Origin: Caldilineaceae bacterium
GTDB taxonomy: Bacteria; Chloroflexota; Anaerolineae; Caldilineales; Caldilineaceae
NCBI GenBank assembly: GCA_026708085.1
Contig: JAPOVP010000079.1
Span: forward strand, 1 to 64,000
DNA: 64,000 bases
Direction of reading: 5' to 3'
Shown piece by piece: positions 13,442-23,800 of this stretch (position 1 is its first letter; the number at the start of each line of letters is the position of its first letter). Both the position numbers and the translations under genes were made by a program. A model generated the notes under the pieces. That model did no database searches, had not been told where the DNA came from, and saw only the letters and a list, made by a program, of their open reading frames with translations.

Positions 13442-15022
13442 TCACCTTCCCGAAAACAGCCGTTTGCGGCTCAGGTCATGGAGCAGAACGGCGGCCGCGT
13501 TTCTGCCGGCCGCTCCCATTATTCCACCGCCTGGATGTGTACTCGCTCCCGTCAGGTAGAGGCCCATTGCCGGTCCTCGATAGTTGCTCATTCGAAGCGA
13601 AGGTCGCAGTGTGAACATCTGATTGACCGACATTTCGAGATGCATGACATTCCCTCGCAGCAGTCCCAACTCTCGTTCCAGCCATAGGGGCGTCTGCACA
13701 AGCCTGCCTACTTCGGAGGATGCCACATTTGGCGCGTACTCGGCCAGCTTCGCCAGCATCCCATCTGCCACACTGTCGCCAATTTCGTCCCAATGATCGC
13801 CGGCTGTCAGCTCATAAGGAAAATACTGTCCCCACAAAAAGAGAACGTGTTTCCCAGGCGGCGCCAGCGATGGATCGACAGCCGAAAATGTCATGGCGAT
13901 CAGCGCGGGCGCCGCCGATGGACGACCGGCGGCATAGTCACCGTAAGCGCATTCCAGGTAGTCCAGATCTGGACAGATAAACTGCAGGGCCCTGTGTTCT
14001 GGGAGAGGTGAGCCGTCGTCTGGCCGCTCGGCGCCGACGTAGTCGGGCAACTCATTCATGGCAAACCGCACCATCATGCCGAACCCATTTCCAATCTTAG
14101 ACCGCCTTGCAGACTCTACCCGCGCCGAGGGGACCTGGCCAGCCAGTAGATTGAGAGTCGTGTGGATATGGGCGCCGGAAACAACAGCAAGCCTCGCGGT
14201 GTGGACTTCGCCGTCAGCTGTGCGAACGCCGACCGCTCTTCCATTCTCGACTACTATTTGGTCGACGGCTGCCGAAGTTGCAATCGTTCCGCCATGCGTT
14301 GAAATCATGGCTGCCAGAGCTTGCGTCAGCATTCCGGAGCCGCCCCGCGGCCTCTTTACACCGGAGCGATGATACATGGGGTGCCAAAGTGCAAACGGGG
14401 CGCTGATTCGCTCACCAGGCGGCGGCCCGGACTGTGCAGCCATCCAACCGATGACTGCCTGAACGTGGGGAGAAACGAAAGACTTGCGAAGAAGGCGCCC
14501 GTAGCTGCCTAGAACTGCCGGCAGGCGGAATCGAAGGTCCTTGTGTACTTCGCTCCGGAAAATCAGGGTCTTGGCGACGTTGAGGGGTGTCGGGGCCTGC
14601 AGAAAAGTCTCCACCATGGCCTCCGCCATCGGCTCCCAGTCACTGATGAAATTGCGGTAATTTTCGGCGTCTTCACCCGAGACTTCGGCAATACTCTCGC
14701 AGGTACGCTCGACGTCCTTCCACACATATATCCGCTCACCGTCTGGAAAGGGCGCAAAAAAGAGGGGATCTAGATCGATATAGCTGAGGCCATACTTTTC
14801 CAGGTCCAGGTCGCGAACAATCGGAGTATGGTGTATCAGAATGTGGGCGCTGCCACCAAGATCGAAGCGATAGCCAGGAATCAACTCCTGCGTGACGACC
14901 GCGCCGCCGACAACCGGTCGTCTCTCCAGCATCCCGACTCGATAGCCGGCCTTGGCTAGATACCCTGCACAGACAAGAGAATTGTGGCCCGCACCAACGA
15001 AAATTACGTCGAAGTCGGGCAT
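13442..15022 (-). CDS. FAD-dependent NAD(P)-type oxidoreductase, phytoene desaturase/PYROXD2-like
   Basis: 526 aa. The N-terminal dinucleotide-binding fold is [19 protein letters not shown] followed by [10 protein letters not shown] with the Glu that binds the ribose. [20 protein letters not shown] is typical of the CrtI/PYROXD2 branch of amine-oxidase-fold flavoproteins. The C-terminal FAD motif is [17 protein letters not shown]. These enzymes desaturate or oxidise lipid-like substrates, and the substrate here is unknown. The start lies 2 nt after the menA stop, so the two are probably co-transcribed. A quinone- or isoprenoid-linked role is a reasonable inference. No carotenoid genes are visible nearby. 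Confidence 0.88.
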   Translation of the reverse strand: MPDFDVIFVGAGHNSLVCAGYLAKAGYRVGMLERRPVVGGAVVTQELIPGYRFDLGGSAHILIHHTPIVRDLDLEKYGLSYIDLDPLFFAPFPDGERIYVWKDVERTCESIAEVSGEDAENYRNFISDWEPMAEAMVETFLQAPTPLNVAKTLIFRSEVHKDLRFRLPAVLGSYGRLLRKSFVSPHVQAVIGWMAAQSGPPPGERISAPFALWHPMYHRSGVKRPRGGSGMLTQALAAMISTHGGTIATSAAVDQIVVENGRAVGVRTADGEVHTARLAVVSGAHIHTTLNLLAGQVPSARVESARRSKIGNGFGMMVRFAMNELPDYVGAERPDDGSPLPEHRALQFICPDLDYLECAYGDYAAGRPSAAPALIAMTFSAVDPSLAPPGKHVLFLWGQYFPYELTAGDHWDEIGDSVADGMLAKLAEYAPNVASSEVGRLVQTPLWLERELGLLRGNVMHLEMSVNQMFTLRPSLRMSNYRGPAMGLYLTGASTHPGGGIMGAAGRNAAAVLLHDLSRKRLFSGR

Positions 15023-15024
15023 CT

Positions 15025-15981
15025 TCAGAGGAGTATTCCCAGCGACAGGAGCAGACTGAACTGCAGAGACAGCTGCGCGGTTGCCGCCAGAACTGAGTTC
15101 AATTCCTTCCCCTTGGCCGAAAAGACCGAAAATGACCTGCGGGCAGCCAGCGGCAGGCTGATGAGAGGTAACAAAACGGCGGGACCAAAACTGAATGCCA
15201 GCCAGAGGAGGAAAGTTGCAGAATAGGCCAGGATGAGCAGGGCAAGATACTGGCGCCGCGTATTCCGTGGGCCGATCATTACCGCCAACGTGCGTTTGCC
15301 TGCCCGGGCGTCGGTCTCGATATCTCGTAAATTGTTGACGACGAGGATGGCGGTGATTAGAAAGCCGACCGGGGCGGCAGCCACTAGGGTCCCGAGAGGC
15401 AGGCCTCCGGCCTGCACATAGTAAGTTCCACCCACGGCGGCAAGACCGAAAAAGATGAAGACGAACAGATCTCCCAGCCCATGGTAGCCGAAGGGATACG
15501 GTCCTCCCGTATACAGCAGGGCGGCGAAAATCGACGCCACGCCTACAGCCAGGATCGGCCAGCCGCCAACTATAGTCAGGTAGACGCCGTCCAGAATCGC
15601 CAGGGCGAGAACTGCGGCCATTCCCAGCCGCAGTTCACGGGCCGTAAGGAGGCCTGCCGCCATCACACGGGTGGGGCCCAAGCGCTCCCGCGTATCAACA
15701 CCTTTGACAAAATCAAAGTAGTCGTTGGCGAAATTCGAAAGAATCTGTAGAAGGAGTGCCCCAGCGGCAGCGGCCAGTGCCGGCACCAGTGAAAAATTAC
15801 CGTCAGCCCAGGCGAGAGAGGTCCCAACCAAGACCGGTGCGATGGCGGCCGGGAGCGTCCTGAGGCGACAGGCTAGCAGCCATATCTGCCACTTGCGATG
15901 TTTGGCTTCGTGAGTTGAGCGGCGCTTAGGTTCGTCGGAGGGCTCGAAGCCCGTTGACAGATCCGGCTGAGGGTTGCTCAT
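15025..15981 (-). CDS. menA: 1,4-dihydroxy-2-naphthoate polyprenyltransferase
   Basis: 318 aa UbiA-family integral membrane protein with about 8-9 helices. Prenyl-diphosphate/Mg binding motif 1 is NFANDYFDF and motif 2 is [16 protein letters not shown], both diagnostic for MenA. It prenylates DHNA to demethylmenaquinone in menaquinone synthesis. The N-terminal ~35 residues are charged and cytoplasmic. It sits between a multi-pass membrane protein (34 nt upstream) and a FAD oxidoreductase (2 nt downstream) on the same strand. No other men genes are in the window. No clear Shine-Dalgarno precedes the ATG. Confidence 0.92.
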   Translation of the reverse strand: MSNPQPDLSTGFEPSDEPKRRSTHEAKHRKWQIWLLACRLRTLPAAIAPVLVGTSLAWADGNFSLVPALAAAAGALLLQILSNFANDYFDFVKGVDTRERLGPTRVMAAGLLTARELRLGMAAVLALAILDGVYLTIVGGWPILAVGVASIFAALLYTGGPYPFGYHGLGDLFVFIFFGLAAVGGTYYVQAGGLPLGTLVAAAPVGFLITAILVVNNLRDIETDARAGKRTLAVMIGPRNTRRQYLALLILAYSATFLLWLAFSFGPAVLLPLISLPLAARRSFSVFSAKGKELNSVLAATAQLSLQFSLLLSLGILL

Positions 15982-16015
15982 GTTCAGTACGGCAGGGAGG
16001 AGTTTCCCGGACCTG

Positions 16016-17086
16016 CTACGCGTGCCTGATTTGCCTTACTGTCCGCGCGATCCGCAGTCCCAGCCAGAACAGACCGGCCAGGACAAACATGGACCCAAAT
16101 TCGATGAGAGGGATGCGTACGATTTCGTTGAGCCTGTGCCAGCCCACATTACCGTACACAAACAGGGCCGAGCCCACGAACCCGCCAAGAATGAGCAGAC
16201 GACTCGGCAGAGACAGGCCCAATCCATACATCTGCGTAACAACCAGGATACCTGCAAATCCGAACAGAAACATTGGCCAGAGGCCGTTACCTTGCATTAC
16301 GGCAACAAGGGTCCCGTGAACCAGCACGGTGAACTCCAGTGCGAAGGTCCACCACCGGTTAGTGTGTATGCGGGTATAGAAAAGGCTGCCTTGCAGCAAC
16401 AGCAGGAACATATAGAAGAATCCGATCAGATGACCGGAAGTTGAGACCATGGGGTGAAACCAGAAGGTGTAAATAATTGCCCAGGCAAAGAAATAACCGT
16501 GATAGGTACGGGCAAAGCGAATGACTTCCTTTGAGAACGGAACCTTCTTGCCGAAAAACTGGCCTCGGCGATTGTTCTCCATCAGCAGGATCCAGACAAG
16601 CATCACAATGACGGCGCCCTGGCTGCTGGAAACAGGGGTATCCTGGGCAAGCCCGTCATACCAGAGGTGTGTCTGGATCAGGTGAAGGAAGATGAAAAAG
16701 GCGTTGGCAGCCAGTGCCCAAACATTTACCCTATGCAAACCGCTCGTATAGCGATGTTTGCGAAGAGCCTGAGCATAGTAGATGATCACCCAAATAACTA
16801 GCTGATGGGCAAGATAAAACCCCCAGGAGGTCGCCCGCGTCCAGAAAGTTGGGACAGGAAGTTTCCAGTAGTACCAGGCGTAGCCGGTATCCGGCAGCAG
16901 CTCAATGCCCGCCAGGCGATAATCCAGCGCCCAGATCAGAAGAGTAAAAAGCCCACTGAACGCTATGCCGGCCCATAGAACTGTAGAGGAAGAAAGCCTG
17001 GAGATGCCTCGAAATCTGGAACCCTCCTCGCTGCCCTTCTCTAAGTCTTGTACCTTTCCCGGCTGCTCAGCCACAGGTTTCAGCAT
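16016..17086 (-). CDS. multi-pass membrane protein, function unknown
   Basis: 356 aa. After a charged 30-residue N-terminus come about ten hydrophobic helices (for example TVLWAGIAFSGLFTLLIWAL, WGFYLAHQLVIWVIIYYAQA, LLILGGFVGSALFVYGNV). His and Trp residues cluster in the membrane segments (FHPMVSTSGHLIGF, FLHLIQTHLWYD), which might bind haem or metal, but no family motif is recognisable. It precedes menA by 34 nt and is probably in one operon with it, so a quinone-linked or respiratory role is possible but unproven. Confidence 0.75.
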   Translation of the reverse strand: MLKPVAEQPGKVQDLEKGSEEGSRFRGISRLSSSTVLWAGIAFSGLFTLLIWALDYRLAGIELLPDTGYAWYYWKLPVPTFWTRATSWGFYLAHQLVIWVIIYYAQALRKHRYTSGLHRVNVWALAANAFFIFLHLIQTHLWYDGLAQDTPVSSSQGAVIVMLVWILLMENNRRGQFFGKKVPFSKEVIRFARTYHGYFFAWAIIYTFWFHPMVSTSGHLIGFFYMFLLLLQGSLFYTRIHTNRWWTFALEFTVLVHGTLVAVMQGNGLWPMFLFGFAGILVVTQMYGLGLSLPSRLLILGGFVGSALFVYGNVGWHRLNEIVRIPLIEFGSMFVLAGLFWLGLRIARTVRQIRHA

Positions 17087-17120
17087 ACAGAGTCAACTCA
17101 CAAGCATATTGCATTCCAGG

Positions 17121-17149
17121 CTAACACGTCTTTCGGTAAACAGTGTCAA
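17121..17149 (-). promoter_or_regulatory. candidate sigma-70 promoter for the membrane protein-menA group
   Basis: On the minus strand TTGACA (17149-17144) is followed after 17 bp by TGTTAG (17126-17121). The -35 is a perfect match and the -10 is weak (3/6). Transcription would begin about 30 nt before the start codon at 17086. Confidence 0.4.
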
Positions 17150-17176
17150 GATCCATCTTCGCATCATGGGTTCATT

Positions 17177-18085
17177 TTACAGCAAATCACGCAGTGCGGC
17201 AACGGGATCAGCAAATGTGAACTCGTAGCCGGCCTCCTGCAATCGGGAGGGGACTGCCCTCTGACCATCCAGCAGGACGGTTGACATCTCGCCGAAAATG
17301 GCTCGCAGAGCAAGTGAAGGCGTCGGCATCAGTGAAGGCCTTCCCATTACTCTCCCAAGGTGGCGCACGAACTCTCTGTTGGTCGGAGGATTGGGGGCCG
17401 CGAGATTAAACGGGCCGGATGCCTCTTCGTTTTCCAGCAAGAACCGGATGGCGCCTACTTCGTCGTCAATATGAATCCAGGGAAAGTACTGTCTCCCGTT
17501 GCCCAGGGGTCCGCCGGCAAACAGGCGGAAGGGCAGCGCCATTCTTGGCAGAGCGCCACCGTCTCCACTGAGCACGACGCCTGTCCGAATGACAACACGC
17601 CGTACGCCCAGCGACTCTACCGGCTCGGTCGACGCCTCCCAGTCTACGCAGACACCTGCCAGAAAATCTGACCCCGGTGAGGCTTCCTCGGTTATGGCCT
17701 TGTCGTCGCAGGGCCCGTAATACCCCACTGCCGACGACTGTATCAGCACCTTCGGAGCCGAGTCTGAATCTCGAATTGCTGACACGAGCGCCTGACCTGA
17801 TTTGAGTCTACTCTCCCTTATCTGCTCTTTGCGAGCCGAAGTCCAGCGGCCCTCGGCAATCCCCGCACCTGCAAGATTAACAATAGCATCCACTTCTGAC
17901 GCCAGATGACCCCAGTCAGCTACGGTCTCTCCGTCCCACTCTTCGAACTTGACAACTCCCTTCGCTTGGGCCCACTGGCGTCCAGGAGACCTTGTCAATA
18001 TCGTAACTTCATTTCCGCTATCGACCAGACTCCTCGCCAGGGCAGATCCTATCAGACCTGTGCCTCCAGTGATCAAAATACGCAT
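17177..18085 (-). CDS. TIGR01777-family SDR (YfcH/epimerase-like) protein
   Basis: 302 aa. NAD(P)-binding GGTGLIGSALARSL at the N-terminus, then IVNLAGAGIAEGRW, SSAVGYYG and a C-terminal DUF1731-type domain (PFNLAAPNPPTNREF, LDGQRAVPSRLQEAGYEF). This is the standard TIGR01777 architecture. The classical YxxxK is replaced by the family's SSAVGYYG pattern. Cellular function is poorly defined. The start at 18085 is set by AAGGAGG just upstream (5-6 nt). A longer frame starting at 18127 lacks that support. It follows the alpha-glucan phosphorylase gene by 73 nt. Confidence 0.9.
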   Translation of the reverse strand: MRILITGGTGLIGSALARSLVDSGNEVTILTRSPGRQWAQAKGVVKFEEWDGETVADWGHLASEVDAIVNLAGAGIAEGRWTSARKEQIRESRLKSGQALVSAIRDSDSAPKVLIQSSAVGYYGPCDDKAITEEASPGSDFLAGVCVDWEASTEPVESLGVRRVVIRTGVVLSGDGGALPRMALPFRLFAGGPLGNGRQYFPWIHIDDEVGAIRFLLENEEASGPFNLAAPNPPTNREFVRHLGRVMGRPSLMPTPSLALRAIFGEMSTVLLDGQRAVPSRLQEAGYEFTFADPVAALRDLL

Positions 18086-18158
18086 CGGTGCCTCCTTGCC
18101 CCTTGTGTCTCCCTTGAACACAAACATGTGCGGTCCACTGCTGGTTGCCGTCCAGTGA

Positions 18159-20750
18159 CTAAGCCCAGACGCTCAAGCCCAATTCGAGTGGATGAATGAG
18201 TGCTGGATGATGGGGTCGCGCACGTACTCCGATACTGTACTTTCCAGTTTCCTCCGGAACAAAGATCCCTCGGTATCGGATACTTTGATCCTGAGGATCG
18301 TGTCCTGGCTCCTGGGGCGTGGGCTTGACCGCCTGCATGGCAAATGACTGAAGAGCGACCGGTTGCTGCTGCTCCGAATTCGGCGCCGCTGCCTCCTCAC
18401 CGTCGGGGGCAGCGAATGTAACCAGTTCGACGGCAATGTCACTGGCAGAGAGCCTGCCCGGCCAGACTTGGGCCTCTATCTCTATTGGGGCACCAGTCAT
18501 TGCCTGCGCAGGAGGAAGTTCCGGTACTGAAACAAAGACCGTCTGCCACTCATTGCGTACGTAGCGCTTCCAGTGCGACAGATTGCGTGCAGATTCCCCG
18601 AAGTTTTCGCGGTAGCAACTGCTACTGGACATCGCCGGAACGTAGAACGATCGGGTGTACTCTACCAGCATCCGGCGCATACTGAACTGCGGGCCGCAGG
18701 ACCCGATCGCCTTACGCATCCGTCCCGTCCATACAGACCGACGATCGTAGTACTCAGGCACGATTTCATCTTCCAGAATCGTGTAGAGGCTCAATGCATC
18801 GGCCTCATCTTGAGTTTCCTCGTCTTTGTACTCCCTTTCTTCTCCTATCGCCCACCCATTTTCGGAATCGTAGCCCTCCCGCCACCACCCGTCAAGAACA
18901 CTGAAGTTGGGCGCCCCATTGATCGCCGCCTTCTGACCGCTTGTTCCGCTGGCCTCGAGGGGACGGCGAGGGGTATTCAGCCAGACGTCCACACCCCCGA
19001 CCAGGTGACGGGCAACATTTATGTCATAGTTTTCAATGATGGCGATCTTGCCAAAGAAGCCCCGCTCTTGGCTCAATCGGTATATGCGCTCGATCAAAGC
19101 CTTGCCGTAGTCGTCGGCAGGGTGAGCTTTTCCAGCAAAGACGATCTGTACCGGGCGGTCGGGATCGTTCATGATTCGTCTGAGCCGCTCTTTGTCATGA
19201 AAAACGAGCGTTGCACGCTTATAGGTCGCGAAGCGGCGTGCAAAGCCTAGCGTCAGCGCATTAGGGTCGAAGACACTGTCCAGCCTTGTAAGCTTCCAGT
19301 GACCTTCGCCATGACGCAGCTGCTGCCTCTTCAGGCGCTGGCGTAGGAAGGAGACCAGCTTTTCCTTGCAGGCCTGGTGGGCCGCCAGTAGCGCCTTGTC
19401 GGGCACCTGTTCGATCTCTCGCCAGGCCCCATGGCAGTCGACTTCCTCTAGCCACTGTCCTCTAAAGTAGCGATCATACAACTCGCGCTTCTCCGGGGCC
19501 AGCCATGATTCCGTATGCACGCCGTTCGTAATGTGGCCGATCGGCACCTGCTCTTCAGGTGTTCCCGGCCACAGTTGCCCCCACATCCGCCTGGAAACCT
19601 TTCCGTGCAGCGCGCTCACGCCATTGTGATACGCGCTCAAGCGAAATGCCAGGACGGTCATGCTGAACTCCGCTCCCCACGCGTGCTCATGCCGTGCCAA
19701 GCCCAAGAAGCGTTCACGGTCAATGCCCATCTGACCCCAGTATTGCCAGAAAAACTTGTCTACCAGTTCCAGCGGAAAGGCGTCGTGGCCGGCGGCCACC
19801 GGCGTATGGGTTGTGAAAATGTTGCCCGCGCGCACGATCTCTGCCGCTTCGTCGAACTCCATACCGCCCTGTACCAGCTCACGTATGCGTTCCAGACTGA
19901 GAAACGCGCTGTGCCCTTCGTTCATGTGCCATACCGTCGGTTCATAGCCGAGTGCTCTCAATGTTCGCACGCCGGCGATGCCCAGCACGTATTCCTGGCT
20001 GATACGCATTTCACTGTCACCGCCATAGAGCCTTGCGCTTAATTCCCTATCCTGTTGGGCATTCTTCTCTACGTCCGTATCCATCAGATAGAGAAACACC
20101 CTGCCCACTTGTATCTTCCAGACCTTTGCATAGACGGTTCGGCCCGGGAGATCGACGTGGACGACAACCGGGTCGCCTTCCGCACCTACAGCCGGCGTGG
20201 CAGGCACTTCCGAGAAGTCAATCTTTTCGTAGATCGCTTCCTGCCCGCCCCTGGCGTTTATCTGTTGGGTGAAATAGCCCTGGGGATAGAGGAAGCCGAT
20301 TCCAACGAAAGGCAAGCCCATGTCGCTCGCCTCCTTACAGTGATCTCCACTGAGGATGCCGAGGCCCCCACTGTAGATGGGCAGCGCCTCATGCAGTCCG
20401 AACTCTGCACTGAAGTAGGCGATCAACTCGTTCTGCGTGCCTGGATAGTGGCGCTTGAACCACGTGTCGGCGTCCTTCTCCATATAGGAGTCGAACCGCT
20501 GAAACACTGACCCGTACCTTTGCAGATAGTCGTCATCACAAGAAGCGTCCTGCAGACGCTGCAGCGACACAGTACGAAGAAATTTTACCGGATTCTCACT
20601 GACCCGCTCCCATAATTCCTTGTCAATCGACTCATAAAGTTTCTGTGCATCCGGGTTCCAGGTCCACCAGAGATTGTATGCCAGTTCCTGCAAACGAGAG
20701 ATGACCTGGGGAAGGGGAGGATGTACGGAAATGTTACCCACAATCTTCAC
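18159..20750 (-). CDS. glgP: alpha-glucan phosphorylase (TIGR02094 type)
   Basis: 863 aa. The N-terminal ~110 residues (ELAYNLWWTWNPDA) are the DUF3417 segment typical of the long bacterial/archaeal TIGR02094 phosphorylases. The PLP-lysine region is EASGTSGQKAAINGAPNFS with the Lys aligned to the catalytic Lys of glycogen phosphorylase. FNPNALTLGFARRFATYKR-like phosphate/substrate loops are present (FDPNALTLGFARRFATYKRA). It releases glucose-1-phosphate from glycogen or maltodextrins in the cytoplasm. GTG start with CAGGAG about 10 nt upstream. It lies 33 nt downstream of pgl, linking glucan breakdown to the oxidative pentose phosphate steps. Confidence 0.93.
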   Translation of the reverse strand: MKIVGNISVHPPLPQVISRLQELAYNLWWTWNPDAQKLYESIDKELWERVSENPVKFLRTVSLQRLQDASCDDDYLQRYGSVFQRFDSYMEKDADTWFKRHYPGTQNELIAYFSAEFGLHEALPIYSGGLGILSGDHCKEASDMGLPFVGIGFLYPQGYFTQQINARGGQEAIYEKIDFSEVPATPAVGAEGDPVVVHVDLPGRTVYAKVWKIQVGRVFLYLMDTDVEKNAQQDRELSARLYGGDSEMRISQEYVLGIAGVRTLRALGYEPTVWHMNEGHSAFLSLERIRELVQGGMEFDEAAEIVRAGNIFTTHTPVAAGHDAFPLELVDKFFWQYWGQMGIDRERFLGLARHEHAWGAEFSMTVLAFRLSAYHNGVSALHGKVSRRMWGQLWPGTPEEQVPIGHITNGVHTESWLAPEKRELYDRYFRGQWLEEVDCHGAWREIEQVPDKALLAAHQACKEKLVSFLRQRLKRQQLRHGEGHWKLTRLDSVFDPNALTLGFARRFATYKRATLVFHDKERLRRIMNDPDRPVQIVFAGKAHPADDYGKALIERIYRLSQERGFFGKIAIIENYDINVARHLVGGVDVWLNTPRRPLEASGTSGQKAAINGAPNFSVLDGWWREGYDSENGWAIGEEREYKDEETQDEADALSLYTILEDEIVPEYYDRRSVWTGRMRKAIGSCGPQFSMRRMLVEYTRSFYVPAMSSSSCYRENFGESARNLSHWKRYVRNEWQTVFVSVPELPPAQAMTGAPIEIEAQVWPGRLSASDIAVELVTFAAPDGEEAAAPNSEQQQPVALQSFAMQAVKPTPQEPGHDPQDQSIRYRGIFVPEETGKYSIGVRARPHHPALIHPLELGLSVWA

Positions 20751-20783
20751 AACAATATGCTCCTGACAGGATGATGCTCGAAC

Positions 20784-21623
20784 CTACGACTGAATACACT
20801 GAGCTGCGTCTGCATCGACGAGCCATCTTAACTGCCCGTCTGTTGGCCGCACGCCTTGTACTGGAAGTACGTCGGGCTGATGAGGGCCCATAAGGACTGA
20901 CCTCAAAGTGGGGGCTTTAGAAGCGCCGCTGACCAGAATCAGGACGTGGCGTCCAGCATTGAGAAGCGGGTAGGTGAAGGTCAGACGATTCGCATCGATT
21001 TGGGTAACGAAGTCTGACGCGACAAGAAGGTCTGTTTCGGACAAAGTCTGGGAGCCTGGAAACAAGCTGGCTGTGTGACCATCGTTCCCCATTCCCAGTA
21101 GGATCAAGTCGAATCGCGGAATGCCGGTTTCGTCTGCCCGAACGTATTCGCGAATGGTCGATTCGTAATCCCGTGCCGCCCGTTCGGGCGGTAGATTCCC
21201 GGGCATTCGCGCAATGAGTCCCGGAGCTTGCGGCAACTTGTCCAGCAATGTTTCCCGTACCAATCGATAATTGCTGTCAGAATTCTCGGGAGAAACACAA
21301 CGTTCGTCACTCCAGAAGATTCGGCTTCGCTGCCAGTCGATATCGGACTCTTCGGCAAGTAACTCGTAAACCGGGCCGGGTGTAGAGCCACCAGCGAGAG
21401 CCATATTGAAGACGCCCCTCTGCGCCACGCTGATCAGCGACGCGGCCGCGACCATCCCTGTTGCCGCTAAGACGAACTCAGACGGGTCAGGTTGGACGAT
21501 GACACTACCTGACCTGGGATGAGCTGCACTGAGACCCAGGATCTGGCCTCTGTCAAGGTCTTTTCTTTCCCAAGTCAAGTCTCCCCCGAGATCTGGCTGT
21601 GTTCCAGGGTTGGAATCGGTCAT
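20784..21623 (-). CDS. pgl: 6-phosphogluconolactonase
   Basis: 279 aa of the SOL/DevB type. Key motifs: ALAGGSTPGPVYELLA (substrate phosphate binding), FWSDERCVSPENSDSNYRLV and LLGMGNDGHTASLFPGS with the catalytic His. It hydrolyses 6-phosphogluconolactone produced by Zwf. The ~35-residue N-terminal extension before the conserved domain is Asp/Gly-rich and slightly unusual. AAAGGAAT precedes the ATG at a good distance. Upstream on the same strand, after a 478-nt gap, is zwf; downstream is glgP after 33 nt. Confidence 0.93.
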   Translation of the reverse strand: MTDSNPGTQPDLGGDLTWERKDLDRGQILGLSAAHPRSGSVIVQPDPSEFVLAATGMVAAASLISVAQRGVFNMALAGGSTPGPVYELLAEESDIDWQRSRIFWSDERCVSPENSDSNYRLVRETLLDKLPQAPGLIARMPGNLPPERAARDYESTIREYVRADETGIPRFDLILLGMGNDGHTASLFPGSQTLSETDLLVASDFVTQIDANRLTFTYPLLNAGRHVLILVSGASKAPTLRSVLMGPHQPDVLPVQGVRPTDGQLRWLVDADAAQCIQS

Positions 21624-22101
21624 TCCATTCCTTTCGTAAAGAAGATTGCTCTTGGATGCAATCGTACTCTAATTCTCAATCTGTTACTGGTATCTGACTT
21701 CCAAACTTGTGGAGAGCTTGTCCTGGCAGCTCTGTTTCGTGCCTATCAGTACGGGTCTGCTGGTCGCGCAAGACGCCAACTGCAGACCCACCAAGAGGTG
21801 CCCTTCCTTTGCGACGGTCGAAGCCAATACTCCGAAAAACCTAAAACGGCTTCCCAAATAAATTGCCTCTGGCTTGTCCGGTTACTGCTCTTCCAGACTA
21901 TAGGGTTTTCATTGGGCTTGAGAAACAAGAGTGGAGAGCGGCTACTTCTCTTACCTGCTCATGACGGGCAAGCACATTCCAAGGGGTTAAGCCTTCATTC
22001 GCTGCTACATTCAATTCCCGGACCTGTACAAATATTTCAGACGAGTATAGAGGCAAGAACAGTGGAAATGCCGAGGCATATTCGGTTCACCAGCGGCATA
22101 T
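21624..22101. other. intergenic gap between zwf and pgl
   Basis: About 480 bases without a credible gene on either strand. It presumably carries the zwf 3' end signals and a pgl promoter, but no clear terminator hairpin or -35/-10 pair was found. A frame on the plus strand (21519-22112) runs antisense into both neighbours and looks spurious. Confidence 0.5.
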
Positions 22102-23733
22102 TTACTCGGTAACCCAGTGTTGTCCTTCCTTTTCCAGCAGGAAGTCGGCCTCACTGGGACCCCATGTGCCCGCCGGGTAGTGGGGCAGTCGGAAGGGTTT
22201 CCTGCCGTTTGCCGTCAGTTCTTCCTGCATTCTCCACCCATCCAGCACCTGAGTGATTCGCTGCCATGCCAGCTCCACTTCATCTCTCCTGGTAAAGAGA
22301 GTGGAGTCGCCCAGGACTACGTCCAGCAAAAGGCGCTGGTACGCGTCAGGCGGTTCGCCAAAGCTGTGCCCGTAAGTGAACTCCAGATTGACCGGCGTAA
22401 GGTTAACTGATGGGCCTGGCCGCTTGGCCAGCGTCTTGAGGGTGATCCCTTCATCCGGTTGGATGCGCATGGTCAGGACATTCCGACTCAGACTGTCGCC
22501 GTTCATACGTAGGCCTTGAGTCGTAGAGCGAACTCCCCCGTCAATCTGACTAACCGAGCTTTCAAACCCTTCGGTTGAGTCAAAAAGCAAATGTGGAGCC
22601 CGACGAAAGGTGACAGAGATTTCGGATGCTTTGCGCGGCAGGGCTTTTCCTGTGCGCAGATAGAAGGGTACGCCCTGCCACCGCCAGTTGTCGATTTCAA
22701 GGCGCCAGGCCACATATGTCTCTGTCGTGGAGTCGGAGGCGACACCGTTCTCGTCCAGATAGGCTGGAACCGGACGTGTAGCTGCAGTGCCAGCACTATA
22801 TTGGGCACGGACTACATATTCAGGAACTTCCTCCGGCAGCAAAGGACGGATTGCTTGGAGCAGATTGACCTTCTGGTCGCGTACGGCTTTGGCGTCAAAG
22901 GCGATCGGCGGCTCCATTGCAGTCAGAGATACTAGCTGCAACAGATGGTTTTGCATCATGTCCCTGAGCGCACCGGACTTCTCGTAGTATCCGCCCCGTC
23001 CCTCTACACCAATACTTTCGGCCACCGTAATCTGCACATTGTCCACGTAGTTGCGGTTCCAAATCGGTTCGAAGATCCCATTTGCAAACCGAAATACGAG
23101 CACATTCTGTACTGTCTCTTTACCCAGGTAATGGTCGATACGATAGACCTGCTCTTCGTCAAAGACGGAAAGGACATGATCGTTGAGCTTGTGAGCACTA
23201 TGCAGATCGCTGCCGAAGGGCTTTTCGATAACAATACGAGTCCAACTCTGCCTGCCGGCAGGCTCGACGAGGCCGGCGACGCCGAGACAGGTAACAATTG
23301 GTTCGTAGACGGACGGCGGAGTAGACAAGTAAAAGAGTCGGTTGCCACCGATATTCCACTGCTCCTCCAACGTCGTAATGCGTTCGCTAAGTCGCTGGAA
23401 GCCTTCGGCATCGTCATAATCACCAGAAACGTAGAATAGTCGCGATGCAAAGGCTTCCCAGTCCGCGTTCTGAAACTCGACTTCCGGGTTGGCCAGCATA
23501 CTGGTTCGAGCACGCTGGCGCATGTCGTCATCGCTCAAGGGTGAACGCGCATAACCAAGAATAATGTAATTGGGAGGCATAAGCCTCTGCTGAGTAAGCC
23601 TGTAAATTGCAGGCAAAAGCTTACGATTTGCTAGGTCGCCGGAAGCACCAAAGATCACCATCAGTGCAGGCGGCGTTACCTGAAACTGCTCGTGGATGTC
23701 CGGAGCTTCTTCCAGAATGATTCCTTCGCTCAT
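22102..23733 (-). CDS. zwf: glucose-6-phosphate 1-dehydrogenase
   Basis: 543 aa. NADP-binding [19 protein letters not shown] near the N-terminus, active-site [13 protein letters not shown] with the catalytic His/Lys, then [14 protein letters not shown] and [19 protein letters not shown], all standard for Zwf. It oxidises glucose-6-phosphate to 6-phosphogluconolactone, the substrate of the pgl product encoded next. About 50 residues longer than E. coli Zwf, with an acidic N-terminal extension. The sequence GAGGCGAG precedes the ATG. Confidence 0.96.
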   Translation of the reverse strand: MSEGIILEEAPDIHEQFQVTPPALMVIFGASGDLANRKLLPAIYRLTQQRLMPPNYIILGYARSPLSDDDMRQRARTSMLANPEVEFQNADWEAFASRLFYVSGDYDDAEGFQRLSERITTLEEQWNIGGNRLFYLSTPPSVYEPIVTCLGVAGLVEPAGRQSWTRIVIEKPFGSDLHSAHKLNDHVLSVFDEEQVYRIDHYLGKETVQNVLVFRFANGIFEPIWNRNYVDNVQITVAESIGVEGRGGYYEKSGALRDMMQNHLLQLVSLTAMEPPIAFDAKAVRDQKVNLLQAIRPLLPEEVPEYVVRAQYSAGTAATRPVPAYLDENGVASDSTTETYVAWRLEIDNWRWQGVPFYLRTGKALPRKASEISVTFRRAPHLLFDSTEGFESSVSQIDGGVRSTTQGLRMNGDSLSRNVLTMRIQPDEGITLKTLAKRPGPSVNLTPVNLEFTYGHSFGEPPDAYQRLLLDVVLGDSTLFTRRDEVELAWQRITQVLDGWRMQEELTANGRKPFRLPHYPAGTWGPSEADFLLEKEGQHWVTE

Positions 23734-23800
23734 TGCAACTCGCCTCTCGAACTGGTGCCTGTAACGAAGTCCGCATTACCGGTTTCAACAGGACACATCT

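Noticed and set aside
21519..22112. 197-codon plus-strand frame between zwf and pgl
   Set aside because: Overlaps both neighbours antisense, no ribosome-binding site, no recognisable protein features.
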